From: Corynebacterium sp. HMSC078H07
GTDB lineage: Bacteria > Actinomycetota > Actinomycetes > Mycobacteriales > Mycobacteriaceae
DNA: 64,000 nt
NCBI RefSeq assembly: GCF_001812805.1
Contig: NZ_KV810467.1
Coordinates: 11,288-75,287, forward strand
Direction of reading: 5' to 3'
Numbering within the stretch: position 1 is the stretch's first letter; the number at the start of each line of letters is the position of its first letter. The notes beneath the pieces were generated by a model. It did not search any database and was not told the origin of the DNA. It worked only from the letters and a program-made list of their open reading frames with translations. The position numbers and the translations under genes were made by a program. Of this stretch, positions 24,748 to 34,177 are shown in pieces.

Positions 24748-25440
24748 CTAAGACTGCGAGAAGGCCTCGAGATCTCCGGGACTACCGGCGACGACGATGA
24801 GGTCGCGGTGGGTGAGCTCGGTGCCGTCGTCAAGCGGGCGCCACTGGCCGGGTCCCTCGCAACGGGAGATGAGCTGGACGTTGTGTTCCTCCCACACCTG
24901 GTGAAGGTTGAGAGGGCCTTTGCTTATCGACGCCGGCGGGGTCATCGCCGTCACACCATAATCGGTGGCGATCTCCGCGAAATCCTCAAAACGCCCGCCC
25001 AGCAGGTGCGCCACGCGGCGACCCGTATCGCGCTCCGGGCGGATCACGTGGTGCACTCCCAGTTGGCGCAGGATGCGGGCATGAGCATCTGAATCTGCCT
25101 TGGCCCAGATATCGCTCACCCCGAGCTCCACAAGGTTGGAGGCCGTAAGGATGGAATCCTCCAAATCTGAACCGATGGCCACGACCACTCGCTCTACCTC
25201 ATCGACGCCGAGCTGGCGAAGCGCCTCAGCGTCCGTGGTATCCGCGGTCACCGCTTCAGTGAGGAACGCGGCGTGCTCGCGCACGTGCTTCTCCTCAGCA
25301 TCGATGCCGAGGACCTCCACGCCATGCTCCATCAGCTCGCGGGCCAGGGAAGAACCGAACCGGCCCATACCAATGACGACGACCGGTGGGATATTGATGG
25401 AAGACTTTTCACGCCGCAGGGCGCTGAACATGTTAGCCAA
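24748..25440 (-). CDS. Potassium channel regulatory subunit (KtrA/TrkA-type RCK protein)
   Basis: 230 residues. An RCK_N Rossmann domain (VVVIGMGRFGSSLARELMEH, about 20-39) ends with VVVAIGSDLEDSI, then an RCK_C domain covers about residues 145-230. It binds nucleotides at the cytoplasmic face and gates the membrane subunit encoded just upstream, whose 3' end it overlaps by eight bases. Confidence 0.9.
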   Translation of the reverse strand: MANMFSALRREKSSINIPPVVVIGMGRFGSSLARELMEHGVEVLGIDAEEKHVREHAAFLTEAVTADTTDAEALRQLGVDEVERVVVAIGSDLEDSILTASNLVELGVSDIWAKADSDAHARILRQLGVHHVIRPERDTGRRVAHLLGGRFEDFAEIATDYGVTAMTPPASISKGPLNLHQVWEEHNVQLISRCEGPGQWRPLDDGTELTHRDLIVVAGSPGDLEAFSQS

Positions 25441-26797
25441 TGAACGGCCTTTCTTCTGGGTAGCGGTAGCGCAGGGTAATGGTCCGGGCGGCCAGTGCAG
25501 CCACGAAGGTGGTGGGTCCTACGCGGCCAACGTACATGATGAGACACAGCATGAGCTGCGATGGTGCTGACAAACTTGCGGTAATACCCGTGGACAAACC
25601 CACGGTGGCGAAGGCAGACATGACTTCGAAAGTGACCTGGTCCGCGGTGAACTCGGGGTCCCAGATGCGTAGCGTTGCCACGCCGAGGGCCACGACCACC
25701 ATTCCGGCGGCCGTGAGCGCGAGGGCTTGGCGGAAGGTGGACAGCGGCAGGCGCCGGTGCCCAATGGAGGTGTCCTCCCGGCCCAAGAATTCCGAGATCA
25801 TCGCGGCGCCCAGAACGCATGTGGTGGTGACCTTGATGCCGCCCGCAGTACCGGCGGAGCCGCCGCCGATGAACATCAAGATGTCCGTCACCATCAGCGT
25901 CAACGGGTGCGCCTCACCGTAATCGATGGCGTTAAAACCTGCCGTTCGGGGCGAAGCGCTCATGAAGAAGGCGTTGATCAGTTTCTGGCCCAGCGGCATT
26001 CCATGCAGCACACCGGAACCCTCGGAGAGGAAGAAGACCACGGTGCCACCCAGCAACAAGAACGCGGTGGCGCCCAGCGTCATCCGGGCGGTCATGGACA
26101 TGCGGTGAATGCGGGGCGTGCCGCCGCGCCAGCGCGTTAGCCGTGCGCGGGCCCGTCGCACGAACTCCGCCAGCATGGGATAACCCAAGCCACCGATGAT
26201 CAGGGCGAAGGCAAGGGGAAGGAGGATCCAGCCATCAGCAGCGAAGGAGATAACGCTGTCTGAATAGGTACTGAAACCTGCGTTATTGAAGGCCGAAATG
26301 GCGTGGAACACTCCTTCCCACGCTGCTCGCCCTGGTGCCACGCCGTGTTCGGTGGCTAGGCGCACGCCGATGAACACAGCGACGATGGCCTCGCAAATCA
26401 GGGTCATGACCACGGTAAGCAAGAGCGCGCGGCGAATGCCGCCGGAGGCCACGGCGCGGCCCTCCGCAGCCATGGTCCGGCGGGCTTTGAAGCTGATACG
26501 GCCGGTCAACAGCATGCCCGACAGCGACGCCAAACTCATGATTCCAAGGCCGCCCAACTGGATGAGCGCGATGATGACCGCTTGGCCGAAGGAGGTCCAA
26601 TAGGTACCCGTGTCCTCCACTACGAGGCCCGTCAAAGAGACCGCCGAGGTCGCCGTAAACAGCGCCGGCAGGAACGGTGTCCACTGCGGAACGTTGGCGG
26701 AAATCGGCAGCATCAGCAGCAGCGTTCCCACGAGGATGAGCAGGATAAAGCCCACGGCGGTGAGCCGAGCCGGGCCCAGGAAATGACCGCGATTCAC
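25433..26797 (-). CDS. Potassium uptake protein, TrkH/KtrB family
   Basis: 454 residues with the four-fold MPM repeat. Selectivity-loop segments are visible as FTATSAVSLTGLVVEDTGTY, ISAFNNAGFSTYSDS, MSASPRTAGFNAIDYG and SAFATVGLSTGITASLS, each with the single Gly that replaces the K-channel filter. This is the ion-conducting subunit of a Ktr-type potassium (possibly sodium-coupled) transporter with the RCK protein downstream. Confidence 0.92.
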   Translation of the reverse strand: MNRGHFLGPARLTAVGFILLILVGTLLLMLPISANVPQWTPFLPALFTATSAVSLTGLVVEDTGTYWTSFGQAVIIALIQLGGLGIMSLASLSGMLLTGRISFKARRTMAAEGRAVASGGIRRALLLTVVMTLICEAIVAVFIGVRLATEHGVAPGRAAWEGVFHAISAFNNAGFSTYSDSVISFAADGWILLPLAFALIIGGLGYPMLAEFVRRARARLTRWRGGTPRIHRMSMTARMTLGATAFLLLGGTVVFFLSEGSGVLHGMPLGQKLINAFFMSASPRTAGFNAIDYGEAHPLTLMVTDILMFIGGGSAGTAGGIKVTTTCVLGAAMISEFLGREDTSIGHRRLPLSTFRQALALTAAGMVVVALGVATLRIWDPEFTADQVTFEVMSAFATVGLSTGITASLSAPSQLMLCLIMYVGRVGPTTFVAALAARTITLRYRYPEERPFIG

Positions 26798-26889
26798 AGC
26801 GGTTCAGCCTACCGCTGGATGCCGTCTCACGGGACCCCACAAACCTGTGAATATCTCCACAGTTTTATGTAAATAGCATCGGCGGAGCG

Positions 26890-28938
26890 CTACATCAGCT
26901 TGGTCTTGTCCAAGGTCTCCACCCAGCCGTTGGTGAACTTCTCCAACGGCTTGTGGAAGACCACGCCCAGAACCAGCATCGGTACAGCAAAGAGCAGCAA
27001 GCACAGCAACGCCAGCCAGTAATCACCGTGGTAGGTTCCGGCGATGGCCGCGCGGAAAGCACGGATGGTATAGGTCGCCGGCAACCACGGGCTAATGTTC
27101 TGGAACCAGTCCGGGAGCACCTGCAAGGGGTAGGCACCGCCCGACGACGATACTTGGACCACCAGCATGAGCACCGCCAAGGCTTTGCCTGCGTTGGCGA
27201 AGGAGACCACGAAGGTGTAGCAAATCAGCATAAAGATGAGCGAGCTAACCCAGCCCGCCAACAGCATGAGAATCGGGTGCGCGGGCTCGATGCCCACGAA
27301 GAAGATAAGGCCCAGAATCAGCATCGTCGACTGCACGAGGCCAACCGCGGCAAACATTCCGAAGCGGCCGAAGAAGCGCTGCATCGGCGAATATGTATCC
27401 TTATCCACCACATCCGTGCGCACGCTCACCGCAGTCAGCAGCGCACCCACCCACAGCGCCAGCGCCGTGTACATCGGCGTCATGCCGGCGCCGAAGCTCT
27501 TAACCGGGTAGACCGCTTGCCTGTCGACGTCCACCGGCGCCGCAATCGCACGCGCCAAGGCATCCGGATCGGAACCAATGAGGTCCGCCAACTTCTTCAG
27601 GTCACCAGATGCCGCAGCGGAGTCGATATCCTTCCGCAGGTCGCCGAACTTGTTGGCCTTATCCTGCAGGCCAGAGGCGAGCTTCTGTACCGCATCCCGA
27701 GCATCCGTCAGGGAAGAGGAATCAATGGTGACGGGAGTCTTCGCGGTATCCAGATCCGCGCTCACCTGGCCCAGGGAGTCCTGCAGCGCACGCAGGGATT
27801 CACGCAGACCAGAGGTGGAGATTCCCTCCACTGCCTTCTTGGCATTGTCGATGCTGGAGAGATCCGGCTTCGTGGGTTCGGGAGCATTCGCGGCCGCAGT
27901 GAGGCGCGCGTGGAGAGTGCGCTGCGCGTCGATGGCCTCCTCGATACGGCTGAGCGCCTTCTCTTTATCCCCGGCAGGAATTGGCAGGGCCTCAATGTGG
28001 CCGTGCAGGTTCTGATACTGGGCAATGGTGCCTTCTACCTGGCCGGCCAAGGTGTTGAGCGCGGCGACGCGGTCGGCGCGGGAGGCGGAGGCGTCGGCGT
28101 AAAGCGCATCAATGCGTTGGCGCACCACGTCATAACTAGCGCTGGTGGCATCGAGCGATTGCTGCAGCGCATCCGTGGACACGTTCAGTGAGGAAGACTG
28201 AATCTCCGGAAGCTGCAGGTCCGCCGAGTCCGCAATGCGCTGGGCGCTTTCCATGAGCGGAACCGCGGTATCCACGAGTCCAGCCAGGGAGCGCGCGGTA
28301 CGGGCGGCCATATCGAGCTGGGTCTGCACGCCATCCGCGCGCGCCTGCATCCGGTCCAACACAGCCTTGGTATCACCCTGGCTCAAGAAATCGGAGAGTG
28401 AGGTGACCAGATCGAAGGAGACGTCACCGACCGTCGTGGTGAAAGCTTCAGCCACTTGAGCCGACACGCCCTCTGCGCCTTGACCGGTGATCTTCGGCGC
28501 CAGCGCGTTCTTCTTCTCATTCATATAGAAGGATAAATCCGCGGGCTGGGAACCATCCGTGTAGAAGTTCATCATGTCGGTACTGAAGTCTTCCGGGAGC
28601 ACGATGGCTGCGTAATACTCACCGGACTTGGTACCTTCAATCGCCTCATCGGAGGTGGTCACAACCCAATCCAGCTGCTCGTTCGCTCGCAGCTCATTGA
28701 GCACCTGGTTGCCTACGTTGATGGGCACCGGCAGCAGATCGCTCTCATAGCCGGTGTCCTTGCTGGCCACCGCCACTTTGAGCTGGCTGGTGTTATCGAA
28801 GGGATCCCAGCTAGCCAACACGTTGAACCACGTGAACAGCATCGGGATCACAATAAGGCCAACGAGCATCACAGCGCCCATCACGTTGCGGCATGCGGTG
28901 CGCATGTCGTTGAGGAAAAGATCAAGTGTTCCACGCAT
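26890..28938 (-). CDS. YhgE/Pip-type membrane protein
   Basis: 682 residues. One N-terminal helix (about 15-37) leads into a large extracytoplasmic coiled-coil region (about 40-470). Five to six C-terminal helices follow, in the ABC-2-like permease arrangement. The YhgE/Pip N-terminal pattern with IPMLFTWFNVLASWDPFDNT is clear. Homologues act as phage receptors or in type VII secretion-linked and envelope functions; no role can be assigned here. It is the second gene of a pair, joined by a TAATG overlap. Confidence 0.85.
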   Translation of the reverse strand: MRGTLDLFLNDMRTACRNVMGAVMLVGLIVIPMLFTWFNVLASWDPFDNTSQLKVAVASKDTGYESDLLPVPINVGNQVLNELRANEQLDWVVTTSDEAIEGTKSGEYYAAIVLPEDFSTDMMNFYTDGSQPADLSFYMNEKKNALAPKITGQGAEGVSAQVAEAFTTTVGDVSFDLVTSLSDFLSQGDTKAVLDRMQARADGVQTQLDMAARTARSLAGLVDTAVPLMESAQRIADSADLQLPEIQSSSLNVSTDALQQSLDATSASYDVVRQRIDALYADASASRADRVAALNTLAGQVEGTIAQYQNLHGHIEALPIPAGDKEKALSRIEEAIDAQRTLHARLTAAANAPEPTKPDLSSIDNAKKAVEGISTSGLRESLRALQDSLGQVSADLDTAKTPVTIDSSSLTDARDAVQKLASGLQDKANKFGDLRKDIDSAAASGDLKKLADLIGSDPDALARAIAAPVDVDRQAVYPVKSFGAGMTPMYTALALWVGALLTAVSVRTDVVDKDTYSPMQRFFGRFGMFAAVGLVQSTMLILGLIFFVGIEPAHPILMLLAGWVSSLIFMLICYTFVVSFANAGKALAVLMLVVQVSSSGGAYPLQVLPDWFQNISPWLPATYTIRAFRAAIAGTYHGDYWLALLCLLLFAVPMLVLGVVFHKPLEKFTNGWVETLDKTKLM

Positions 28939-31478
28939 TAGTTATCCCCCTCCGTGGACTCCGCGCCGATGCTGGACGGATGAATAAGGTCATCTTCATC
29001 CAACGTCACGAGCTCCGCGGACTGTTTCAAGCTGATGCGCAGGTACTCCAGGGTGACCGCGGCGACAATGATGAGGAAGCACCACGCCGTCCAAATGCCC
29101 AAGAGCAACGGCTTCTGGTCGGGCAAGAGGCCCGAGACAACAATGAGGATGACCACGCCGACAACGCCCGCGATGGCCACCATCTTGAGCCAATACCCCC
29201 AGTTATGAGCGCGACGGTCCAAATCCCTCTTGAGGCCACTGCGGCTATCCAGCGCCTGGATGACGTCCGCGATGCGGTAGCCGGAGCCCACAACCTGCAC
29301 GTTTTCATAGTCGAAGAGCTCGGTGTCCTTCAGCTCGCGGTTGAAGATGACGTTGAAGTGCGCCAACGCCTTGCGCAGTAGAAGGCCGAAGACGAAGAAG
29401 AGAATGAACATGAAGGCGAGCACGCCCATCTTCTTGAAGTAATGGTCGCCGTAGAACCCGCCGATGGTTTCGCGCATGGCGTCAATGCCGTACGTGAACG
29501 GAAGCAGCGGGTAGATGCTGTGGAAGAAGCTGGGCAGCAGCTCAATCGGGTACAGGCCCGACGCACCTGGAATCTGAATGATGGCAAAGACCACGCAGAG
29601 GCCGCGGCCGAGGTGACCCAGGGACGTCGACAACCCATAGATAATGCTCAAGTAGGCCAGTCCCACGAGCACGCCCGTCAGGATGAAGACAGGCGCGTTC
29701 ACGGTCTGCACGCCGATGAGCAGATCACCCACGGTCACCGTGACGGCCTGGATGATGACCATCAGGGCCATGAGGAGGAAGCGGCCCAAGTAGGCCTGGC
29801 CCACCGTGATGCGGTCGAAGCCCTCCTTATCGACCTCAACCCGGAAGATCACCATGAGGACGAAGGCACCAATCCACAGAGAGAGGTTAGTAAACAGCGC
29901 CGCCATGGCGGAGCCGTAGCTGTCCACCGGGTACACGGTTTCGGTCTTCAGCTCGATGGGCTCCGCAAAGAATTTACCGATTTCTTCCGCGTCCAGCCCG
30001 GTGACATTTTGAACAACTTTGGAGTTCATCGCAGCCCGCAGCGAACCCACATCGCCCTGCATAGCGCGCAGGCTGTCCTGCAGGGCCAGGAGGTTGGTAT
30101 CGAAATCGGACAAGGTGTCCTTCGTGGCGCGCAGCTGCTGGGCCACGCCGTCCAGGAGACCATTGGCCTCCTGCATGGTTCCCTTCTGAGCTTCCAGGGT
30201 GGAGCTCAAAGCACTCGCCATGGAGCTCAGATTGCTCATGGCACGGTTGATTTCCGGCACGGCGGTGGTCACGGTATCGCGCAGCGTCTGCGACGTGGCC
30301 TTGGTATCGGCCGCTGCCTGGTTGATGGCCTCCGCGCTAGCCTGCACGTTGTCCGCTGCGGCCTGGGTATCCTTGCTCAGCGCAGTCAGGTTCCCCACCA
30401 GCTGACGGTTGGATTCATTGCCCTCATCGAGGCGCTGGATGGCGTCATCAATTTCCTTGGCCACCTGCGGTGAGAGCGTTGCGGAATCGCGCAGGGCTTT
30501 AAGCTGCGCAATCGATTCCGCACTCGCGTCAATAGCAGTGTTCGCCCGCTGCGTGGCGTAATCGAAACGGTCACCGGCCTGGTTCAGGCCAGCTGTGACA
30601 TCCGCGATGGATTCCTGCGCCTTGGCGGTACCGTCCGCCACCGCACTTGCACCACTGACGAAGGCACCGGTGGTCTGGTCGGTGAAGTCACCGATGCCCC
30701 CTTGGGCCTGCTCGACTAGGGAGGAGACCTCGGCGAGGGCGGTTTGGGCGTCGCCCAGCGCAGCACTCACATCAGCCACCGTGGACTTGGCGCCCAACGT
30801 GGAATCAGCGGCGGCGTCAAGCTTTCCCTGGATGCGCGCGAGGTTCTCACGGTTGCCGTCAATCTCCTGCGCGGTCTCCCCGAAGGCCGAACTAGTGTTG
30901 TTCATCGCGCGCGTGACTTTTCGCTCGAAGTCGGTACCGGTGTCCTTGATGTTCTCCGCCGCGACGGTGGCCACCTGCTCCTTGAAGGCCGCCGTGATCT
31001 GCTTGTCCAGACCTTTGGCACCGGCATCCGTGATCTTCACGGCGATGGCATTGTTCTTCTCATTGACGCGGTAGACCAACTGGGGCTGCGTGAACTTCCC
31101 GTCGAGCATGCTCACGAGGTTCTCGCTAAAGTCCTCCGGAATCGTCACCGAGGCATACACGTCCCCCTCTAAAAGGGCTTTCTCGGCTTCGTCGCGCTCA
31201 AGGAATTGCCAGCCTAGCTGGTCATTCTTTTTGAGTTTCTCAATGACCTCACTGCCGACATCTATCTTCCCCGTCAGCTCGTTGTTAGCACCCTTATCCT
31301 CGTTGACCACGGCCACCTTGATGTTATTGGTATGGCCGTAAGGGTCACGAAAAGCCGCGATGTTCACCCATGAATACAACGCGGGAGTGATGATGAGTCC
31401 GATGAGGATGATCCACGCCCTGGGGACGCGGCCAAGCCTGGCTACATCTCTGATAAAAATCTTCCAACTTTGGCGCAC
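28938..31478 (-). CDS. YhgE/Pip-type membrane protein, longer paralogue
   Basis: 846 residues with the same plan as the downstream gene: an N-terminal helix with LIITPALYSWVNIAAFRDPYG, and a long Ala/Gln/Asp-rich coiled coil (about 180-500) outside the membrane. A C-terminal helix bundle follows, plus two extra helices and an acidic tail. It is the first gene of the pair; promoter sequence must lie in the 190 bases before 31670, shared with the divergent Nudix gene. Confidence 0.85.
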   Translation of the reverse strand: MRQSWKIFIRDVARLGRVPRAWIILIGLIITPALYSWVNIAAFRDPYGHTNNIKVAVVNEDKGANNELTGKIDVGSEVIEKLKKNDQLGWQFLERDEAEKALLEGDVYASVTIPEDFSENLVSMLDGKFTQPQLVYRVNEKNNAIAVKITDAGAKGLDKQITAAFKEQVATVAAENIKDTGTDFERKVTRAMNNTSSAFGETAQEIDGNRENLARIQGKLDAAADSTLGAKSTVADVSAALGDAQTALAEVSSLVEQAQGGIGDFTDQTTGAFVSGASAVADGTAKAQESIADVTAGLNQAGDRFDYATQRANTAIDASAESIAQLKALRDSATLSPQVAKEIDDAIQRLDEGNESNRQLVGNLTALSKDTQAAADNVQASAEAINQAAADTKATSQTLRDTVTTAVPEINRAMSNLSSMASALSSTLEAQKGTMQEANGLLDGVAQQLRATKDTLSDFDTNLLALQDSLRAMQGDVGSLRAAMNSKVVQNVTGLDAEEIGKFFAEPIELKTETVYPVDSYGSAMAALFTNLSLWIGAFVLMVIFRVEVDKEGFDRITVGQAYLGRFLLMALMVIIQAVTVTVGDLLIGVQTVNAPVFILTGVLVGLAYLSIIYGLSTSLGHLGRGLCVVFAIIQIPGASGLYPIELLPSFFHSIYPLLPFTYGIDAMRETIGGFYGDHYFKKMGVLAFMFILFFVFGLLLRKALAHFNVIFNRELKDTELFDYENVQVVGSGYRIADVIQALDSRSGLKRDLDRRAHNWGYWLKMVAIAGVVGVVILIVVSGLLPDQKPLLLGIWTAWCFLIIVAAVTLEYLRISLKQSAELVTLDEDDLIHPSSIGAESTEGDN

Positions 31479-31670
31479 TGAAGGCAGTATACCCGTTGAA
31501 GCTGCGAGTCTCTAACCTGCCGAAACCAATAAAGTAACTTCCATGATTAATACTTAAAGGTTGATATGGTTTGCTGAAACAAAACCCTTGCCCCCCCACA
31601 CACCCCGCCAACTTGTATCGACAAACAAAAATTTTCTAACGCTTTCGCTACCCCACTACAATCGGCGGCC

Positions 31671-32060
31671 ATGATTGAAGTCGCAGCCGTCGTCATCCGC
31701 AACCCGCAAGGCCACGTGCTCACCGTGCGCAAGAAATCCTCCACCAAGTACCAGCTGCCCGGCGGCAAGCCTGAGGCGGGCGAGGCGCTTGTCGACGCCG
31801 CCCTGCGCGAAGTCGCCGAAGAAGTAGGCCTCACTCTCGACGCCGAGAACCTCAACGAACTCGGCACCTTCGACGCTCCTGCCGCTAACGAACCGGGCGA
31901 GGTCGTCGTCGGCACGATTTTCACCTGCACCCGCACCGTCACCACCGACGAACCCCACGCCGCCGCCGAAATTGGGGACACCGCCTGGGTAGACCCAGTA
32001 GCCCCCGACCGCGAACTTGCGCACCTGTTGCGCGACCGCGTCTTCCCCGCGCTAATCTAG
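31671..32060 (+). CDS. Nudix hydrolase
   Basis: 129 residues. The Nudix box is complete (GGKPEAGEALVDAALREVAE then EVGL, about residues 26-49), in a single-domain protein of MutT type. Substrate may be an oxidised or other nucleoside triphosphate; this cannot be decided. A TACAAT -10 box at 31657-31662 lies eight bases before the ATG and there is no ribosome site, so the mRNA is probably leaderless. Confidence 0.88.
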   Translation: MIEVAAVVIRNPQGHVLTVRKKSSTKYQLPGGKPEAGEALVDAALREVAEEVGLTLDAENLNELGTFDAPAANEPGEVVVGTIFTCTRTVTTDEPHAAAEIGDTAWVDPVAPDRELAHLLRDRVFPALI

Positions 32061-32080
32061 CCGCCGCCTGCCCGGCGCCA

Positions 32081-32136
32081 TTGACCCCGAAACCATCAAG
32101 AGCTACTCTTTTGAACATGTTCACTGAACACGTTCA
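32081..32136 (+). promoter_or_regulatory. Leaderless promoter with tandem TGAACA operators on the tetR start
   Basis: TTGACC (32081-32086), 17-base spacer, TACTCT (32104-32109); the transcript would start on or next to the ATG at 32117. A perfect palindrome TGAACATGTTCA (32112-32123) covers the start codon and a near copy TGAACACGTTCA (32125-32136) follows after one base. Autorepression by the TetR protein is the obvious reading. Confidence 0.75.
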
Positions 32137-32692
32137 TTCATCGCGTTCGGCCGCCAAAGCTGGCACCGACAGCAAGGTCCTGGCCACCGCCTATGACCTC
32201 TTCCTCACCCAGGGCTACGCCACCACCAGCATCCGGACCATCGCATCCGAGGCTGGCGTCAGCGTGGGAACCGTCATGGGAGTCGGCGACAAACAAACGC
32301 TGCTCATCCGCACCATTGGCCAACACATTTCAGAGCTCCACGACGACATTCGGGGGCAATCCGATAGCCTCCTCGATGTCCTCAAGCCATTCCTCCAGAT
32401 GTTCACCGGCCACGAAGAACTCTCTCGTGCGTTCGGCGCGGCACTCATCCAACAAGGCAACCAAGGCGAAGCGCTCACCGCGCTCAAAACGCTCCTGACG
32501 GATGAAATCACCCTGCGTCTCGGCACCAGACTCAGCAGCGACGATTCGGCCGAGTACTCCAACCTGCTGTACAACGTCTACCTCGGCTTGCTCATCGGCT
32601 GGGCCGCCGGAATCTACGACACCGAGCACCTCACATCCCAAGCCGCCGCATCGATCGAACGCCTCAACACCGCATTTGGAGTAACCCAATGA
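32117..32692 (+). CDS. TetR family transcriptional regulator
   Basis: 191 residues from ATG 32117 (an upstream in-frame start lies inside the promoter). The N-terminal HTH (TAYDLFLTQGYATTSIRTIA then SEAGVSVGTVMGV, about 29-61) is followed by an all-helical ligand domain. It is joined to the next gene by ATGA and lies on its own operator. It probably controls itself and the DoxX-like membrane protein; ligand unknown. Confidence 0.88.
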   Translation: MFTEHVHSSRSAAKAGTDSKVLATAYDLFLTQGYATTSIRTIASEAGVSVGTVMGVGDKQTLLIRTIGQHISELHDDIRGQSDSLLDVLKPFLQMFTGHEELSRAFGAALIQQGNQGEALTALKTLLTDEITLRLGTRLSSDDSAEYSNLLYNVYLGLLIGWAAGIYDTEHLTSQAAASIERLNTAFGVTQ

Positions 32693-33051
32693 TCCTAGAA
32701 TCCTCCCCGGCCTGGCCCTCCCTACTGCTAGCAGCCATTCTACTTGGCGACGCCGCCCTCTCCCTCAAACCAGTCCCCTTTATCGAAGCTTGCCTCAGCG
32801 GCGTCAAACTCCCCAAAGACTGGTGGTGGGCACTCATTGTCATCAAGTGCCTTGCAGCCACAGGACTCATCGCCGGCCTCTGGTTCCCCGGCGTAGGAAT
32901 CGCAGCCATGGTTGGCGTCATCGCATATTTCTGCGCAGCCGCAGCAGCCCATGTCCGCGCCCACTTCCTCGGCAGCGCATTTTGGGCCAACTGTTTGGGA
33001 ATGCTCGCGTTCTCCACCGGCGTATTGGTCCTAACGCTAGTGCTGAACTAG
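32689..33051 (+). CDS. DoxX-like four-helix membrane protein
   Basis: 120 residues with four hydrophobic helices, and Lys/Pro-rich loop GVKLPKDWWW as seen in DoxX-like (DUF6640/DoxX_2) proteins. Its start overlaps the tetR stop (ATGA). The physical coupling suggests it is the regulator's target gene; substrate or activity unknown. Confidence 0.7.
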   Translation: MILESSPAWPSLLLAAILLGDAALSLKPVPFIEACLSGVKLPKDWWWALIVIKCLAATGLIAGLWFPGVGIAAMVGVIAYFCAAAAAHVRAHFLGSAFWANCLGMLAFSTGVLVLTLVLN

Positions 33052-33114
33052 GTGACCAATAATTCTTCGGTTCTGCCCTGCCCCTTTTCGCCATCAAGCA
33101 CATTCGTCCGATAT

Positions 33115-33462
33115 TTACTTCTTTTTCATCCCCCATCTCACTATGCCGTTCGTTGCTTCGGGAAGTGGCTGCGGGGAATAGCACTCATGAATTTTGGAAA
33201 GAGCAAAATATTCGGAGAAAGGGATTTGCTCACAATGGACCTTACCTTTTGAATCCCACGCGAAAGCGTTCAAGTCATACCAAGCCTTGAATTGTCGCTG
33301 CAGGCAATCGAAACCGTCAATTCCAAAGAAACTACACAGCTCGGCAATAGTAAATTCAGCTACAACGCAATCTTCATGCAGCCTAATTCGAACAAAGCTC
33401 TCATCGGGATCGATGTTCGCGTTACTTTCCACATCCCAAATTGGCTCTTTTAGTAACTCCAT
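33115..33462 (-). CDS. Hypothetical protein
   Basis: 115 residues from ATG 33462 (GGGAG five bases upstream); an in-frame start six codons earlier is possible. Soluble, acidic N-terminus, one central HTH-like helix pair (FTIAELCSFFGIDGFDCLQR). No family recognised. AT-richer than neighbours and beside a tRNA-Ser integration scar, so it may be a leftover of imported DNA, for example an immunity-type protein. Confidence 0.5.
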   Translation of the reverse strand: MELLKEPIWDVESNANIDPDESFVRIRLHEDCVVAEFTIAELCSFFGIDGFDCLQRQFKAWYDLNAFAWDSKGKVHCEQIPFSEYFALSKIHECYSPQPLPEATNGIVRWGMKKK

Positions 33463-33554
33463 GACGCTCCCAGCCAGCACAGATTAAGCTCAGTGCCTTC
33501 ATTCTAAGTTCTCTGCTCACGGGCTGCCGGCATTCGAAGCGACTGGAAACGCAA

Positions 33555-33611
33555 AATCCCGAGCCACCGGTGAAACGATGACTCGGGTTCTGTAGTTTGC
33601 GGAGACGAGAG
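33555..33611 (-). repeat. Duplicated tRNA-Ser(GCT) 3' end and terminator (left copy)
   Basis: 57 bases equal to 33999-34055 except one base. They contain the hairpin CCCGAG...CTCGGG that ends the tRNA transcript and the last 11-12 bases of tRNA-Ser(GCT) (CGGAGACGAGAG in plus sense). Homology stops inside the T-arm. This is the mark left when an integrase inserts DNA into a tRNA 3' end. Confidence 0.88.
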
Positions 33612-33998
33612 TGTCTGCGACTCGTCCGCACCGAAGTGACGGCTGCTGAAAATAAGCCCGTGCGAGGCGCAGCTCTGCCGCTTCTAACGCATTCAGGAGC
33701 AGTTCTAGGAGTTTATCTCAACCTATGAACAACAGCTGAGGTCGGAACTAGGTCTCAGCTATCGTGTTCAAAGTCCGCATACGGGGCACATTCTCGGCCC
33801 GCACAGTTCCCTGTCCCGCGTAATATCCGTGACGTTGCGGCAACCCGATATTCGGGCTCCAGCCCACAGCCCTGGGTCGCGCACACCTGTCACTGTCATT
33901 CACGGTAGATAGTGGCTAAAAAATCCCAAGTTTCTGGCCCTTATCTACCGTGAATGTCGCCTTTAGCCTGAATGTCGGCCTCGGCTCCGAAAACGTAG
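33612..33998. other. Residual insert between tRNA-Ser repeats, with 15-base inverted repeat
   Basis: No gene is seen. Perfect arms CATTCACGGTAGATA (33897-33911) and its complement (33942-33956) flank a 30-base loop. Other short inverted repeats lie near 33840-33870. The insert is too small for an autonomous element and is probably what remained after deletion, or a miniature passenger. Confidence 0.65.
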
Positions 33999-34055
33999 AA
34001 TCCCGAGCCACCGATGAAACGATGACTCGGGTTCTGTAGTTTGCGGAGACGAGAG
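33999..34055 (-). repeat. tRNA-Ser(GCT) 3' end and terminator (native copy)
   Basis: Partner of 33555-33611; here the sequence continues into the intact tRNA gene. The CCCGAG/CTCGGG stem followed by a T-containing tail on the minus strand would terminate the tRNA transcript. Confidence 0.88.
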
Positions 34056-34132
34056 GATTTGAACCTCCGGACCTACGCAAGTAAGTCAACTCCTTAGCAG
34101 GGAGCCCCATTCGGCCGCTCTGGCACGTCTCC
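34044..34132 (-). tRNA. tRNA-Ser(GCT)
   Basis: 89 nt, class II. The acceptor stem is GGAGACG with CGTCTCC plus discriminator G, the anticodon loop is CTGCTAA (anticodon GCT), there is a long variable arm and the T-loop is GGTTCAAATCC. It reads AGC and AGU. Confidence 0.96.
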
Positions 34133-34177
34133 AGCGATTCGCAATGAATCGTCCATCACTCTACCTGAGCGCTTCCC

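Noticed and set aside
26953..28191. 412-residue plus-strand frame opposite the YhgE/Pip gene
   Set aside because: Antisense shadow rich in Arg, Gln and His with no motif; the minus-strand protein is a clear family member.
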